From JABMQB01 sp963677475 (lineage in GTDB: Bacteria > Bacteroidota > Bacteroidia > Bacteroidales > Prolixibacteraceae), in NCBI GenBank assembly GCA_963677475.2, contig CAXXQD010000009.1, positions 62,001 to 126,000 of the forward strand: 64,000 nt of DNA, read 5' to 3'. The translations under genes and the position numbers were made by a program. Numbering within the stretch: the first letter of the stretch is position 1; each line of letters starts with the position of its first letter. Of the stretch, positions 16,293-27,600 are shown one piece after another. Below the pieces are notes generated by a model that made no database searches, had not been told where the DNA came from, and saw nothing but the letters and a program-made list of their open reading frames with translations.

Positions 16293-17486
16293 ATGAAACT
16301 TACAATTACCCTGATTATTATGCTTGGACTGCTTGCTTCGTGCAATACAAAAAAATCACAGCAAACAACAGAGAAATGGTCGGTCCGAATGGCAAATTCT
16401 ATTTTGCAAACCAGCGACCAATTGATTGAATTTGAAACAAAAAACAATCCTTCAAGAACCTACGATACCAAACAGTGGGATTACGATGTAAGTTATCTGG
16501 CTTTTGCCATGAAAAAAATGGGGGGTGTTAATCAAAAATATGCCAGCTATTCCGATGCTTATTTTAACCACTTTGTGGGCGATGATGGTGTAATATTAAA
16601 CCACGATTACGAAGAATACAATGTGGATAAAATTTACCCCGCCAGAAATTTGTTTCCCCTTTACCATGAAACGAAGGATGAAAAATACAAGCTTGCCATT
16701 GAAAAACTGGTAGATCAAATGAGGCTACATCCAAAAACGGAAAGTGGCGGCTATTGGCATAAAATTATTTATCCGCACCAAATGTGGTTGGATGGTATTT
16801 TTATGGCTTCTCCGTTTTTGGTGCAATACGGCAAAGAGTTTAACGAGCCTGAATGGTTCGATGAGGTGGCAAAACAAATTACACTGGTGTATAAAAAGAC
16901 CTATGATGAAGAAACCGGATTGCTCTATCATGCGCAAGACGAAAGCAAACAACAAAAATGGGCAGATCCGGTTAGCGGAAGGTCGTCCTATTTTTGGGGC
17001 AGGGCAATTGGCTGGTATGTGATGGCAATTGTTGAAGTCATGGATTATTTTCCGGAAGACCATCCCCAACGAAGCGAAATACTCGAAATCTTTAAAAATA
17101 CCATCGATGCCGTCTTAAAAGTGAGGGATGAAAAATCAGGCGTTTGGTACCAAATTCTGAACTTGCCGGAACGGGAAGGGAATTATTTGGAAGGATCGTG
17201 TACAGCCATGTTTACCTATGCAATGGCAAAAGCCGCTAATCTCGGTTATCTGGATGCGGAATATAAAGAGCTTGCAAACGATTGCTTCGACTCGATGATA
17301 AAATCGTTGGTAAAAGTTGAGGACAATGGGAAAGTGGTTCTGACAAATGTATGTGGGGGTGCAGGATTAGGCGGAAATCCTTATCGCGATGGTAGTTTCG
17401 AGTATTATATTTCGGAGCAAATTATTCCAAACGATTGCAAAGGTGCAGCACCATTTATTATGGCAGCAATGGAATTAAGTCGCTAA
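16293..17486 (+). CDS. GH88/GH105 unsaturated glycuronyl hydrolase
   Basis: A 397-residue lipoprotein (lipobox Leu-Leu-Ala-Ser-Cys, near residue 17) with an (alpha/alpha)6-barrel domain. Family text includes 'YPHQMWLDGIFMA' with the catalytic aspartate D167, 'RSSYFWGRAIGWYVMA' and the C-terminal 'NVCGGAGLGGNPYRDGSFEYY'. These enzymes (YteR-type) hydrate and split off the 4,5-unsaturated uronic acid left by a polysaccharide lyase, for example from rhamnogalacturonan or ulvan. No lyase is in the window. The gene fits with the rhamnosidase at 60660 as part of rhamnose/uronate-containing glycan use, though 44 kb separates them. Confidence 0.92.
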   Translation: MKLTITLIIMLGLLASCNTKKSQQTTEKWSVRMANSILQTSDQLIEFETKNNPSRTYDTKQWDYDVSYLAFAMKKMGGVNQKYASYSDAYFNHFVGDDGVILNHDYEEYNVDKIYPARNLFPLYHETKDEKYKLAIEKLVDQMRLHPKTESGGYWHKIIYPHQMWLDGIFMASPFLVQYGKEFNEPEWFDEVAKQITLVYKKTYDEETGLLYHAQDESKQQKWADPVSGRSSYFWGRAIGWYVMAIVEVMDYFPEDHPQRSEILEIFKNTIDAVLKVRDEKSGVWYQILNLPEREGNYLEGSCTAMFTYAMAKAANLGYLDAEYKELANDCFDSMIKSLVKVEDNGKVVLTNVCGGAGLGGNPYRDGSFEYYISEQIIPNDCKGAAPFIMAAMELSR

Positions 17487-17593
17487 AAATCCGTAATTTA
17501 GATACCAATAGTTTTTAAACAAATCAATAGTAGCTATGAAAGAATACCATTAAACTCCGGACTTTATTTCACATTCCCATAAAATAAAACTGT

Positions 17594-18844
17594 ATGAAAA
17601 AATCAAAACAATCAACGAAAACTTTAGTAGTTCTATGTACTTTTTTAAGCATTGCTTTTGGTCTGGCCGTATCATGTACAACCAAGGATTCACCCTCGAA
17701 CGGATGGAACCAGTGGCGCGGTCCCAATCGCGATGGAATAAGTCTTGAAAAAAAACTTTTAAAAGTCTGGCCAGTTGAAGGTCCCGTGCTTGCCTGGTCG
17801 GTCGATAGTATTGGCGAAGGCTTTTCTTCTGCAACCGTATGCGGTCAAACTGTTTTTACCACCGGGAAACGCGATTCGCTGGAGATGCTTACTGCCATTA
17901 ACCATAACGATGGTTCGGTGCTTTGGACCGGAATTGTAGGCAGGGCTTCCAAAAAGAACGATTGGCCGCAAAGCCGATGTACACCAACGGTTTATAAGGG
18001 GAAAGTATATGCAAGCGCTATTTCCGGTGATTTAACCTGCTTCGATTGTGAAACCGGAAAAATTGAATGGAGCAAGCCTGTGTATGATATTTACGATGGA
18101 CAGGAAAAAGATGAGGCAACGGAATCACCCCTTGTATTCGACGATAAAATTATTGTCACACCATGTGGGGAAAAAACGACCATGGTTGCCCTCAACCGCT
18201 TAAACGGAGAGGTGATCTGGGAAACGGAAAGTATAGGGGATACTGCAAGTTATGCTTCACCAGTATTTATTGAAACACCTGTTCGCAAGGCAATTTTTGC
18301 ATCCACCCGAAATTTTGATCTCCTGGTAGATGGCAATACTGGTGAAATTATTATGAAAGAACCTCACATATCAGGAATGGTGCCCCAGGTGATGGGTAAC
18401 GAAATATATTTTACAGGACAATACAAACAAGGTGGATCGTTGTACAAATACAGTGAAGACCTAAGCGAACGCAACCTGGTTTGGAACGATACGGTTAGTG
18501 CATTCCCAATTGGTGGTTGTGTTCCTTATCAGAATAAAATTCTGGTTTCTGGCTTTCGGAAAGGCATATTTTGCATTGATAAAGTAAGCGGGAATGTAGT
18601 TTCGGTTTATGATGATATGAACGGGTGCAACTTCACACTTGCCGATGATATGATCTATACCTTTGAAAACAGAAAAGGAAATGTTGGTTTGTTTACAATG
18701 GATGCCGACACCCTTCAGATGGTTAGCCAATTTAAAATTAACCAGGGCAAAGGGGCACAAATCGCACACCTGTCAATCTCCAACGGACTGCTTTTGGTTC
18801 GGCGCGGCGAGGATCTAATGGCCTACCAAATTAAACAGTTATAA
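17594..18844 (+). CDS. PQQ-binding-like beta-propeller lipoprotein
   Basis: A 416-residue protein with a lipoprotein signal (lipobox Leu-Ala-Val-Ser-Cys, cysteine about residue 28). The mature part is a seven- or eight-bladed propeller of the PQQ-like (quinoprotein) type: repeats with 'NQWRGPNRDG', 'GSVLWTG', 'TGKIEWSK', 'NGEVIWETE'. Such proteins are often linked to sugar-processing loci of Bacteroidota; whether PQQ is bound is doubtful, because many lack the cofactor site. It follows the GH105 gene by 107 bases on the same strand and is followed by a 9-bp hairpin (18885-18909), so it probably ends this operon. Confidence 0.86.
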   Translation: MKKSKQSTKTLVVLCTFLSIAFGLAVSCTTKDSPSNGWNQWRGPNRDGISLEKKLLKVWPVEGPVLAWSVDSIGEGFSSATVCGQTVFTTGKRDSLEMLTAINHNDGSVLWTGIVGRASKKNDWPQSRCTPTVYKGKVYASAISGDLTCFDCETGKIEWSKPVYDIYDGQEKDEATESPLVFDDKIIVTPCGEKTTMVALNRLNGEVIWETESIGDTASYASPVFIETPVRKAIFASTRNFDLLVDGNTGEIIMKEPHISGMVPQVMGNEIYFTGQYKQGGSLYKYSEDLSERNLVWNDTVSAFPIGGCVPYQNKILVSGFRKGIFCIDKVSGNVVSVYDDMNGCNFTLADDMIYTFENRKGNVGLFTMDADTLQMVSQFKINQGKGAQIAHLSISNGLLLVRRGEDLMAYQIKQL

Positions 18845-19403
18845 AATACGAATAAACTTGGGTACTTAGTATCTTGAATTAATTGAATCCCTGTGACAAG
18901 CAGGGATTCCTTAATTATCGTGATTCAAACAAAGTGTCATTTGGATTATTACGTTTAGGATTTAAATAATATGAGTTTGATGTAAGTATTAATCCAGATT
19001 ATTGATTTTTAGTAAATTGACTTTGTGCGTGCATGTCATCCCGATAATTATCGGGAACGTGAAGCGGGCTAATTCATTGCCATGAAAAACTGTAAAGTTT
19101 AATTTTGACTTGATTTTTCTTTGTTTCGTTTCTTTTCATCTAAGGAAAAGAAATGAAATGGGGATTGGGGCAAAGCCCCAACTTGACAGGTAATCAAGCT
19201 TTGATTTTGTATCAATTGTTGTAAGCAACGTACTCTTTAAAAAAGTCAATCCTTATATTTTTTACCACGAGATTTCCTTTTGTTCGCCCCTGGAAGGGGA
19301 GCTGTCTGTTGCTAGACTGACAAAGGGATAAATAAACTACCTTCAGCTCTTTTATTTTAGAGAGTAAAGTTGTAACTTGAATATTCCATTTTGCAACTTC
19401 GCT
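18845..19403. other. Gene-free region with terminator-like hairpin and palindromes
   Basis: No gene was found. It holds three clear structures: GAATCCCTG (18885-18893) with CAGGGATTC (18901-18909), a perfect 9-bp hairpin probably ending the preceding operon; an 18-base perfect palindrome (19039-19056, centre TAATTA); and TTGGGGC-aaa-GCCCCAA (19165-19181). Between the last two, 'TTCTTTTCATCTAAGGAAAAGAA' (about 19131-19152) is also nearly self-complementary. The dense hairpins suggest a repeated intergenic element or a structured leader for the giant gene that starts at 19404. Confidence 0.5.
18885..18909 (+). terminator. 9-bp hairpin after propeller lipoprotein gene
   Basis: GAATCCCTG / CAGGGATTC with loop TGACAAG, 40 bases after the stop codon. 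The 3' side is only moderately T-rich, so termination strength is uncertain. Confidence 0.5.
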
Positions 19404-22400
19404 ATGATTAAAAAATATTTCGATCTAAAAAGGATTAACAAACAACTGGCTACTGGCACAAATTCCGGCGAATCTTTTGGTAGGAGAAAATTTATGAAAG
19501 CAATGGGATTGGGCGCTATTGCCTGGAATCCCATGTTGGATTCGATTACCTCCCTGGCTTCCAAACCATTTGAAATAAGCTATGCAAGAAATAATTTTAA
19601 GGTATGGCGGAGGGGTGAAGTCGCATGGACAATCCCTAAAAACCTGTTTGAAAATGGTATGTCCGTTAAATATCGTGTTGAAGGGGACGAACACCTTATC
19701 AAAGTAAAGCACTTAAACTATTTGCATAGCAATCTTTCACTTGATTTTAATGCCAGGATTTATTCCGATTCCGGCATTTGGAAAATGGACATTACCTTTT
19801 CTTCCCTGGGTTTTAAAGAGAGCGTTAATTTTATAAACTTTTTGGATGGTTTGGAAAATGTGGGGGCGAAATTTCATCTTCAGTCAAACATTATTCAACC
19901 TCATCAAACGCATTCAATTTCGGTGGATGGGAATATAAACTTTTCATTGTCTAATAGTTGGGAGCTTCTTTTACGCGGAAAAAATAAAATCATTTGTGAC
20001 GACAATGGCAAAAATTATTATACCGATGCTTTGCGCATTCAAGCTCCTGATAAAGCTTGTATTGGCATGCTTCGTAAACTTCCAATAAGTGGTATCCAAA
20101 TAATCCTTCCCGAAGAAAAAAATTGGTCTGAGTTTGTATCGCGGTTATCATATAAAACCGAGAGCCAGCTATTGGTTGACTCCGATAAGCCGGATATAAA
20201 TTATATTCTTGGCAAAACAAAAAACAATAGCGAGTTAAAAGTAAAATGGCTAACTCATCAGAATGGAAACCTTCGCATTCAAACCGGAGAAAAAGGCGAA
20301 GGTTTTAGTTTTAAAAACTACATTTTCCTCGCGGAATTTAATGGATTGGAGCAACCTGAATTTTATTTGTCGGGGAAATTAAATGGTGAACATCATTGGC
20401 TTAGCAATGCTTTGGGGGCATTTGGTTTTGCAGCAGATCCGGAAGAACCTGAATTTTTGGCTTCAGGTTATGGCAATACGATCCGCAAACAAATTCTTGA
20501 ACCTCGTTTAAGGGCATTTAAACCTGTAATTACCGACGCTGTAACCTTAACTTCCTATTATCAGGATCCTGTTAAAGTAAGGCTTTCCACACAAAAAAAA
20601 TCATCAACTACACAGGAAAAGACGAAAAAGGCAACCCTTAATCTTCGGAATGTAAAACTGCCTTCGAATAACTCAACCCGGGTTCCCGAAAGGGAAACAC
20701 CCCGGACAGATGATGAAAGTACTCGATCCCCACAGCAACCTATACGAAATATTAGCATACAAAAACCGGTAAAGGTTGATAAAAAAACGCCAAACCTAAC
20801 TTTGGAATTCGACCGCGTAAAGTTTAAACCGAAAAAGGCAATCCGGATAAAGCTTTTGCGCCCTGAGGATATGGTCTTTCTCGAATTTGAATTTCATAAT
20901 TTTAATTTCACCAACAAAGGGGAAGCTCCTTATCTCGAATTAGACAACGATAAAAAGAAGGGGGTTGTTGTGGTTTATTTCCCAACACAACATACCTTGG
21001 AGGAGGCATTTTTTGAGTCGAACCAAATCCCCGGAACCGGTACCAATACTGAAGTGAAGCTTCCTGCACGCCACCTAAGGGCAAAAAGAAGTAGGCTGGT
21101 TTATGAATTGCTTGAGGGGCATGAAGGATTTCCTTTGATACTCGATGAATTGCTCAACTGGTCTAAGTTTGAGTTAAGGGTGCATCCCAGGGCATGGATC
21201 AAACTTCCTCAATTAGTAAAATACAGGAGTCAAAAGTATACACAATCTAAAACAACAATTCCGAACCCTTCCTCAAAATATCTGGATGGCCCTTCCAAAG
21301 ATTATTCTATTAAGCTTTCAGATAATACAAAGGTTAAGGCTGAACGCAATACCATTTATGCCGAAAATGAAATAAGCAAAGTATTACAGCCGGCTAGGGT
21401 TAATACCCTGAAGGCAAGTTTTAATGTAAAAAGCATCAAAAAAATCAGTTGGAAAGTTGAACCTATTCCTGATCTTAGTACATCAATTGAAGCCCCAACA
21501 CTGATGTATATTTCGCCCAATCAGGTGAATGACTTCTTTCATAAAACAGCTTTGGAACTTCGCGATGTGGATGAGCAGAAAAAAGTGCAGCAAAAAATGG
21601 ATTCCGACCTTCGGGTTTATGATCCTCTGTTGACAACAAAAGGTGAAGTTGCTGAGTTGTGGCATACAAAACTTGGGGTGAAGCTAAAGGATGGAAAAAC
21701 TTCGGGGACAGCTTTAAAAGACTTAAAAACAATCCGGGCGCTTTGGGCCTACGATGCACAAAGCAGTTACGAAGGTATGGGAGTTATAAATGCACCTTTT
21801 ATGGCATCCTTAGATGCAAAAGACCGTCAGATTTTAGTGCATACAACTTCAAACTATAGTATAAAAGATTACTACCCGGAGCCGGTTCCGGTGAAAAGGT
21901 TAATGCTGTCTAACCTGGGGGCTTACCTCGATTGGCATGCATTTTTTGACGTGCCAAGTCCTGCCGACAATACCTTAAATATTATTGAATGGGAACATTT
22001 GGCAACCCTTGGGCGCGATCATTTTGTGAAAGTGGTGTATGAAGGTTACCTATTTCCTTTTGGGCATCGGGCAGCTCTTGTGAAAATTACTGAAAGGAAA
22101 TTCCATAAACCCACAAAAGCAGCAGTTAACAGGCAACGCATGTATATTGTGGTGCTCGAAAAAGAGGTTTTGTATGCAAGAAACAACCCGGAAGGGGATT
22201 TTATTGAATTCCCGTTTCAGGCAGTTCGTATTGAAAATAGCTCAACCCCCGATATTGATAATCCTGCAGGCTCCACCTTAATAAATGTTTCAGGAAATAG
22301 CGGTTTAAAAAAGAAAACACTCAGCAGGATTTCTTCGGGAGAAGGAAATTCAGCCTATAATTTCTTTATTAATGTCGCCAACGAGGGGTTTAAATTTGAT

Positions 22401-24296
22401 CTTACATTAACTGATAAAGAGGGCGATGAACATATCGTAAGAATGCCTTTGGTATTTTTGGAAAATTTTGTCGCAAGGGATAAAACACAAGCAAATCGTA
22501 TCATCAATGAATATCAAAAGGAAAAACATAAGGCTTATTACGAAGTAGATATCTTTGGTCAGGATATTGCCTATGCCGAAAGTTTTGTGGATGGCGATAC
22601 GGCTTTCGAAACAGATAACCTTTGGTTTGGAGGCGTCAATTATCCGGCAAAAGGAAAATCCGATATAAAATTTCATCCTTGCATGCGGCTGGCAAATGTG
22701 TATATCAAACCTTTAAACGAAATCACCGGAGTTCGCGATGTTACAGAAATAACACTGGAAGACGATAACAACGACGGGCAGGTATTTGCGAAAGTTAAAG
22801 AAGCTGTTCTTGATTTTTCGGGAGGATCAGATAAAGCAGGTGGTTTCCTTTCTCCAAACATGGGCATTACGGCCCTGAGCAAGTTGCAGGGACCTGTTGG
22901 TGGAAGTATAGACAATATAAAAGCAATGCAATTTAATCCCGATGATTTTTTTGCAGCCTTGGATAATTTCCCGGTTGCCAAAATTTTTGGGGTAATCGAT
23001 ATTTTTGACCTTCTGCTTGGGGGAATGGACCTTGGAGGTTCTTTTGACGGGGTAATTAACGCTGTAAATTCCATTAAAAAGGAGTTGGAAGAACTGAAGA
23101 ATGAAATTTTATTTTTGGAGAACCAGGCTGCCGAGACCATGCAGGACCTGGAAAATGAAATTAGCAACAAAAAGCAGCAATTGGCTAATAAGGCCAATGA
23201 AATGCTGGATGCGCTGAACAGCAATGTGCCCAAAATCCCGAATTTTAAAACCTATGTTACCGAATCAGCTTTTTATGCGGAATATAAATGGCAACCTGAG
23301 TTTAAAAGCAACCCAATTGTTATTGTAAGCAATTTATTGCAGGTAAATGTGGATAGCCCGACCGATGCGCTTACAATTAGCACGAAGCTGGAAAAACCAT
23401 TCGATGCCGATAAGCCAGCGCTTATGGCTGGTTCTGCGCGATTTGAAAATTTCGGGATTGATATTGTCCCGCTTTTGGCGGTGAATTTCAATTACCTGGA
23501 ATTTAAAATGGGATCGTCCGAAAAAACCGATGTTAAGGTGGAGATGAATCCTAATAATCCAATTGAATTTAAGGGCGTCCTTAATTTTGTAAACAACCTG
23601 CAAAGCATTATCCCAAATACAGGATTTTCCGATGATGGACCTTATGTGGATATTAGTCCGACAGGAGTAAAAGCCGGGTTCGATATCAGTATTCCAAACG
23701 TTGAAGTCGGAATTTGTATGATTTCCAACATTAGTTTGGGGGCGAGTGTAACCTTGCCATTTACAGGAGCTCCATTGGCTATTGGTTTTAATTTCTGCAG
23801 GCGCGAAAATCCATTCCTTTTAACCATTTCATGTTTTGGCGGTGGCGGCTATTTTATGATGGTCACAACACTCGACGGCATTCAATCCATCGAAGCGGCA
23901 TTTGAATTTGGGGCGGCTTTGTCGCTCAATGTGGGTGTGGCATCGGGTGGCGTTTCAGCAATGGGGGGATTCTATTATAAGATGGAAATAATTGAAGAAG
24001 AGCGAACCACCACATTAACAGGTTATTTGCGCATTAACGGGCATCTTTCCATACTTGGGCTAATCAATCTTTCCATGGAATTCTATTTGGCATTTAGTGC
24101 CATAATTGTGGAAGGCAAGGTACAAAAACTGGAAGGTGTTGCCACGGTGAAAGTGAAAGTGGAAGTTCTGTTCTTTAGCAAAACCGTTTCGGTAACCGTA
24201 AGGCGCGAATTAAAAGGTGCCGATGCCGATCCGAAATTTATTGAAATGATTGAACCGGACGACTGGCAGGAATACTGTTTGGCTTTTGCCGGATAA
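19404..24296 (+). CDS. Giant protein of unknown function with Tat-like signal
   Basis: A 1630-residue protein (ATG at 19404; TTG 19377 would add nine residues). Near residues 27-31 it has Arg-Arg-Lys-Phe-Met before a short hydrophobic stretch, a Tat-type export signal. Then come beta-rich regions (30-380), a low-complexity Ser/Thr/Pro/Lys linker (about 395-460), further beta-rich regions, a striking 'GRDHFVKVVYEGYLFPFGHR' segment (about 868-890), a coiled coil (about 1222-1275), and a C-terminal third (about 1440-1600) of alternating polar/hydrophobic strands with many Gly residues. The last segment could insert in a membrane or form a beta-solenoid. I recognise no named domain; the conserved-looking motif suggests a family spread beyond this phylum, from memory only. 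It is followed by a second giant gene on the same strand. Confidence 0.75.
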   Translation: MIKKYFDLKRINKQLATGTNSGESFGRRKFMKAMGLGAIAWNPMLDSITSLASKPFEISYARNNFKVWRRGEVAWTIPKNLFENGMSVKYRVEGDEHLIKVKHLNYLHSNLSLDFNARIYSDSGIWKMDITFSSLGFKESVNFINFLDGLENVGAKFHLQSNIIQPHQTHSISVDGNINFSLSNSWELLLRGKNKIICDDNGKNYYTDALRIQAPDKACIGMLRKLPISGIQIILPEEKNWSEFVSRLSYKTESQLLVDSDKPDINYILGKTKNNSELKVKWLTHQNGNLRIQTGEKGEGFSFKNYIFLAEFNGLEQPEFYLSGKLNGEHHWLSNALGAFGFAADPEEPEFLASGYGNTIRKQILEPRLRAFKPVITDAVTLTSYYQDPVKVRLSTQKKSSTTQEKTKKATLNLRNVKLPSNNSTRVPERETPRTDDESTRSPQQPIRNISIQKPVKVDKKTPNLTLEFDRVKFKPKKAIRIKLLRPEDMVFLEFEFHNFNFTNKGEAPYLELDNDKKKGVVVVYFPTQHTLEEAFFESNQIPGTGTNTEVKLPARHLRAKRSRLVYELLEGHEGFPLILDELLNWSKFELRVHPRAWIKLPQLVKYRSQKYTQSKTTIPNPSSKYLDGPSKDYSIKLSDNTKVKAERNTIYAENEISKVLQPARVNTLKASFNVKSIKKISWKVEPIPDLSTSIEAPTLMYISPNQVNDFFHKTALELRDVDEQKKVQQKMDSDLRVYDPLLTTKGEVAELWHTKLGVKLKDGKTSGTALKDLKTIRALWAYDAQSSYEGMGVINAPFMASLDAKDRQILVHTTSNYSIKDYYPEPVPVKRLMLSNLGAYLDWHAFFDVPSPADNTLNIIEWEHLATLGRDHFVKVVYEGYLFPFGHRAALVKITERKFHKPTKAAVNRQRMYIVVLEKEVLYARNNPEGDFIEFPFQAVRIENSSTPDIDNPAGSTLINVSGNSGLKKKTLSRISSGEGNSAYNFFINVANEGFKFDLTLTDKEGDEHIVRMPLVFLENFVARDKTQANRIINEYQKEKHKAYYEVDIFGQDIAYAESFVDGDTAFETDNLWFGGVNYPAKGKSDIKFHPCMRLANVYIKPLNEITGVRDVTEITLEDDNNDGQVFAKVKEAVLDFSGGSDKAGGFLSPNMGITALSKLQGPVGGSIDNIKAMQFNPDDFFAALDNFPVAKIFGVIDIFDLLLGGMDLGGSFDGVINAVNSIKKELEELKNEILFLENQAAETMQDLENEISNKKQQLANKANEMLDALNSNVPKIPNFKTYVTESAFYAEYKWQPEFKSNPIVIVSNLLQVNVDSPTDALTISTKLEKPFDADKPALMAGSARFENFGIDIVPLLAVNFNYLEFKMGSSEKTDVKVEMNPNNPIEFKGVLNFVNNLQSIIPNTGFSDDGPYVDISPTGVKAGFDISIPNVEVGICMISNISLGASVTLPFTGAPLAIGFNFCRRENPFLLTISCFGGGGYFMMVTTLDGIQSIEAAFEFGAALSLNVGVASGGVSAMGGFYYKMEIIEEERTTTLTGYLRINGHLSILGLINLSMEFYLAFSAIIVEGKVQKLEGVATVKVKVEVLFFSKTVSVTVRRELKGADADPKFIEMIEPDDWQEYCLAFAG

Positions 24297-24632
24297 AGAT
24301 GGAGATTGATCGTTATTATTTGAAATTGTTTAAATAAAAGTATTTATATGAAATTCAGTGTTGAGAAAAATCATACGTTTTTATACCCCATCCCTAAAGG
24401 GAGAAAACGGTTAAGTCAAATGATACCATTTGATATTCATACTGAAAAACTTGATTTTTGGTCTTTTCAAATACATACTTTCCTCCAATTATTTGTAGAT
24501 AAAAAATCCTTCGTGTTCCTTCGTGTCTTTGAATCTTTGTGGCAAATACTTTTACTGAAATATTTAGGCTTAAATAGAAGGCAAAGGTTTTTATTCTTAA
24601 AAATAATTCATTAATCCTTAATCCTTTAAAAG
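24297..24632. other. Intergenic spacer between the two giant genes
   Basis: About 336 bases. A frame at 24348-24614 is open but has a phrase-like repeat of CTTCGTG and no protein-like features, so it was not called. Nothing else supported; no terminator hairpin was seen, so read-through transcription into the next gene is possible. Confidence 0.4.
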
Positions 24633-27600
24633 ATGGCTCAGGAAATAATATTTACCACTTTACCGCATCAAAAAGTTGAAACTGCCGAGGGGCAGGCACT
24701 AAAACTTTCCGTATTTGTGTCGGTAAAACTGCAAACACCGATCGATACAACGTTAAATGCTTTTGAAGATATCCTGAATTATCCGCAACGTATTTTGGAT
24801 GCCGATTTTCAATTTAAGCTCAGCAATGGCACTTTACTCGAAGCCCAATTAAATAATGAACCCATTGACCCGGTGCTTTATCAAAATATTTTTCATGGGG
24901 ATATCCGTGTCGATGATTTTAAACAGGAAGATATTTCGGCAAAAAGGATTCACTCTTTTCCGATGAAGCATATTAAGGACTTTGTGATTTCCAATTATAA
25001 ACAAATTGCCATTAAAAGCCCAACCCGCTTGGTTACTGCCGATAGGTTTGTCGATGAGTCTGCCTTTGCCGCAATCTCGACCATAAAATTGGATGAACGT
25101 GAATTGAAAAAAGAAGATAATCCTGGAAGAAAGACCGTAACCCTAAATGCCAAAACACTTGTTCAAAGGGACCTGAATGGAGATGACGATTTTAAACGAA
25201 AAATCGCAAGGGACAAATTCAGTAAGTTTTCCAAACAGATCGATCCCAAAAACGACTTTGTTCAATTACGGCAATTTCATAAGGTCGATCGAAAAATCAG
25301 GGAGGGATTGTCCATTCAGCTTAAAAAGCCTGAATTCGAATTTCACGATATTATGGCTGTGGTTAACAGTTATCCTCAAATAATGCGGAAATTAGGCTTT
25401 GTTTTGGATTTTATTATTCCATACAATACCTCCATCCCGAATACAGGGACTATTCAGTTGGTGCCCAAATCACTGGTTTTTGAAGATGAAAAAACCACAG
25501 TGTCGATTCCTGCAACAGCCTATACTATTACCAACCAAGGATTTTATATTGGCGACAAATCCAATTCTATATTTAAAAACGGTTTCGTTAAAATTAATTC
25601 TGATGAGTTTTCTGTTATTCAGGTTGATGCCGATGGTGCCGCGTTAAAAACCCATGGCATGACGGAGAACAAAGTTCATGAGGTCGCAAAATTTTACGAA
25701 ACACGGTCTTTGCTTTCGCGAAGCAAAGTTTTAAAAGCCAGGGAATTGGAAGTTGCCCCGCCGCCTGAAGAAGAGGGACTGCCTTATATGCGCTCCGCTG
25801 GAATTGCAGTAATTAAGAATGGTATGGCAGAGCACCTTTTTAAAAGTATTAGCCTGAATGTGGCGCTGCAACAAAATTTCGTTCAAACCTCACCAAAAAC
25901 ATTGCAATTGCAACGGAAGGTGGTTCCGCTTAATGTTGCCCCAATAATTCAGTTAAAAGTAAAAGAACCAACTACGGTTCTTTATTCCGATGAGATTATT
26001 CAGGGATACCGTATGGATATTGCCTATGAAGATCAACCTGAAACATGGTATTCATTGCACCAAAGGCAGGATGAATATTCGTGGTATGACAGCGATAATA
26101 TTGGGCATCCGGTAAATGGTATTGTGCCCGATGAAGGATTTATCCAGTTGGGAATGGCGGAAGACCCCGAAGATCCGGATGATGTGTTTGTTTCCGAAAC
26201 ATTGGCGCGCTGGGAAGGATGGAGCCTTTCGGTGCGAAAACCCGGGTATGCAATCAACGAGTCGGATGATTACGAATTGCAGGATGGCGAAACAGAGAAA
26301 AAAGATTTTGTGTATAAAACAAAAACACTCGAAGCAAAAAAATATACCTTCGATCCCGATCTTGAATTTAAAATAAACGCACAGTCGAAAATCGTTCCCG
26401 GTACACTTCCCAAACTACGTTTCGGGAAAGACTATCGTGTGCGAATTCGTGCGGTTGATCTCGCCGGAAATAGTGTCCCGGTTTCCCATCCTACAGAATC
26501 GCCTTTGGATACCATTCGGGCAAATATCCGGTATTTACGGTACGAACCTTTGGCAAGCCCAATTTTGTTGGTTGGAAATGAATTAAAAGACGGGGAGTTT
26601 CTCGAACGCATGGTGGTACGCAGTAATTTTGACCGCTCGGTGACTGATTATGAGAATACCTTTGTTGTGGATGGTAAAAAGCTGAACGACTATTCTCAGC
26701 GCTTTTTGCTCCCTCCTAAAAACAGCCAGTTAATGGCAGAATACCATAGCATGTTCGAAAAAGCATTTGGTAATAACCCTGCAGCTGCACAAGAAATTTA
26801 TACAATTATCACCCAGCACGAGGAACTTTATCAGCAAGACGAGAAGAATAAAGAAAAAATTTACCAGCCTTCCGATGTGGAGATAATTTACCTTCCCGAC
26901 CCAATGGCAGCGGGTGTTTCTTTATTTGTTGCCGAAGGGTATGAAAACACACATACGCAGGAATTTAATGCAAAATTGTTTGGATTTTTTACCAATAAAG
27001 AAATCAATCCAAACGATACGAATGTTACTATCCCAGAAAATTGGTACAATGCTGGTCATATAAGAATTCGTTTAGAAGAAGGGGAAATGCAAACAAATTG
27101 GGACCCATCCAAACGGATTTTTACGGTATATCTGCCCAAAGGATTCCGGACAAGAATAAAGTTTAGCACCTTTTGGCGTGAGGAAGACCTGAAAAGCCTT
27201 TCCGCAATATGGGAAATGATCAAAGAAGATGTACCAAATAACCTGAATGAATTGGAAAAACTGGCTACCAGTGGTCAACACTGGATGGTTAGCCCTTCGC
27301 GCGAAATGGAGTTGGTGCACGCCGTTCAGCAACCTGTTGACCAACCTGTGATTAATGAGCTTATTCCTGAGCGCGATTTTAATACAACTTTTAGCGAACT
27401 AAACACCGAGTTTGATGTGCATGGCGAAAGTACCGAAAAGCTGGAGTTGCAGTCGCGTTGGACCGATCCGCTTGACGATGGCATTTCGGTTAAAATAAAA
27501 GAAAAACCAGGCAGGGGAAGTATTCCTGACATCATGGTGAATTACCACGATGATATCATTACCAAGGGAACCATTCCGAAAGAAGAAGAAAAATTTGAGC

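Noticed and set aside
22673..23233. Minus-strand frame of 186 codons
   Set aside because: It is antisense to the conserved-looking part of the 1630-residue protein; Ser/Leu-rich shadow frame.
24348..24614. Frame of 88 codons between the giant genes
   Set aside because: It contains repeated CTTCGTG phrases and no domain- or signal-like text; gives the impression of intergenic repeat.
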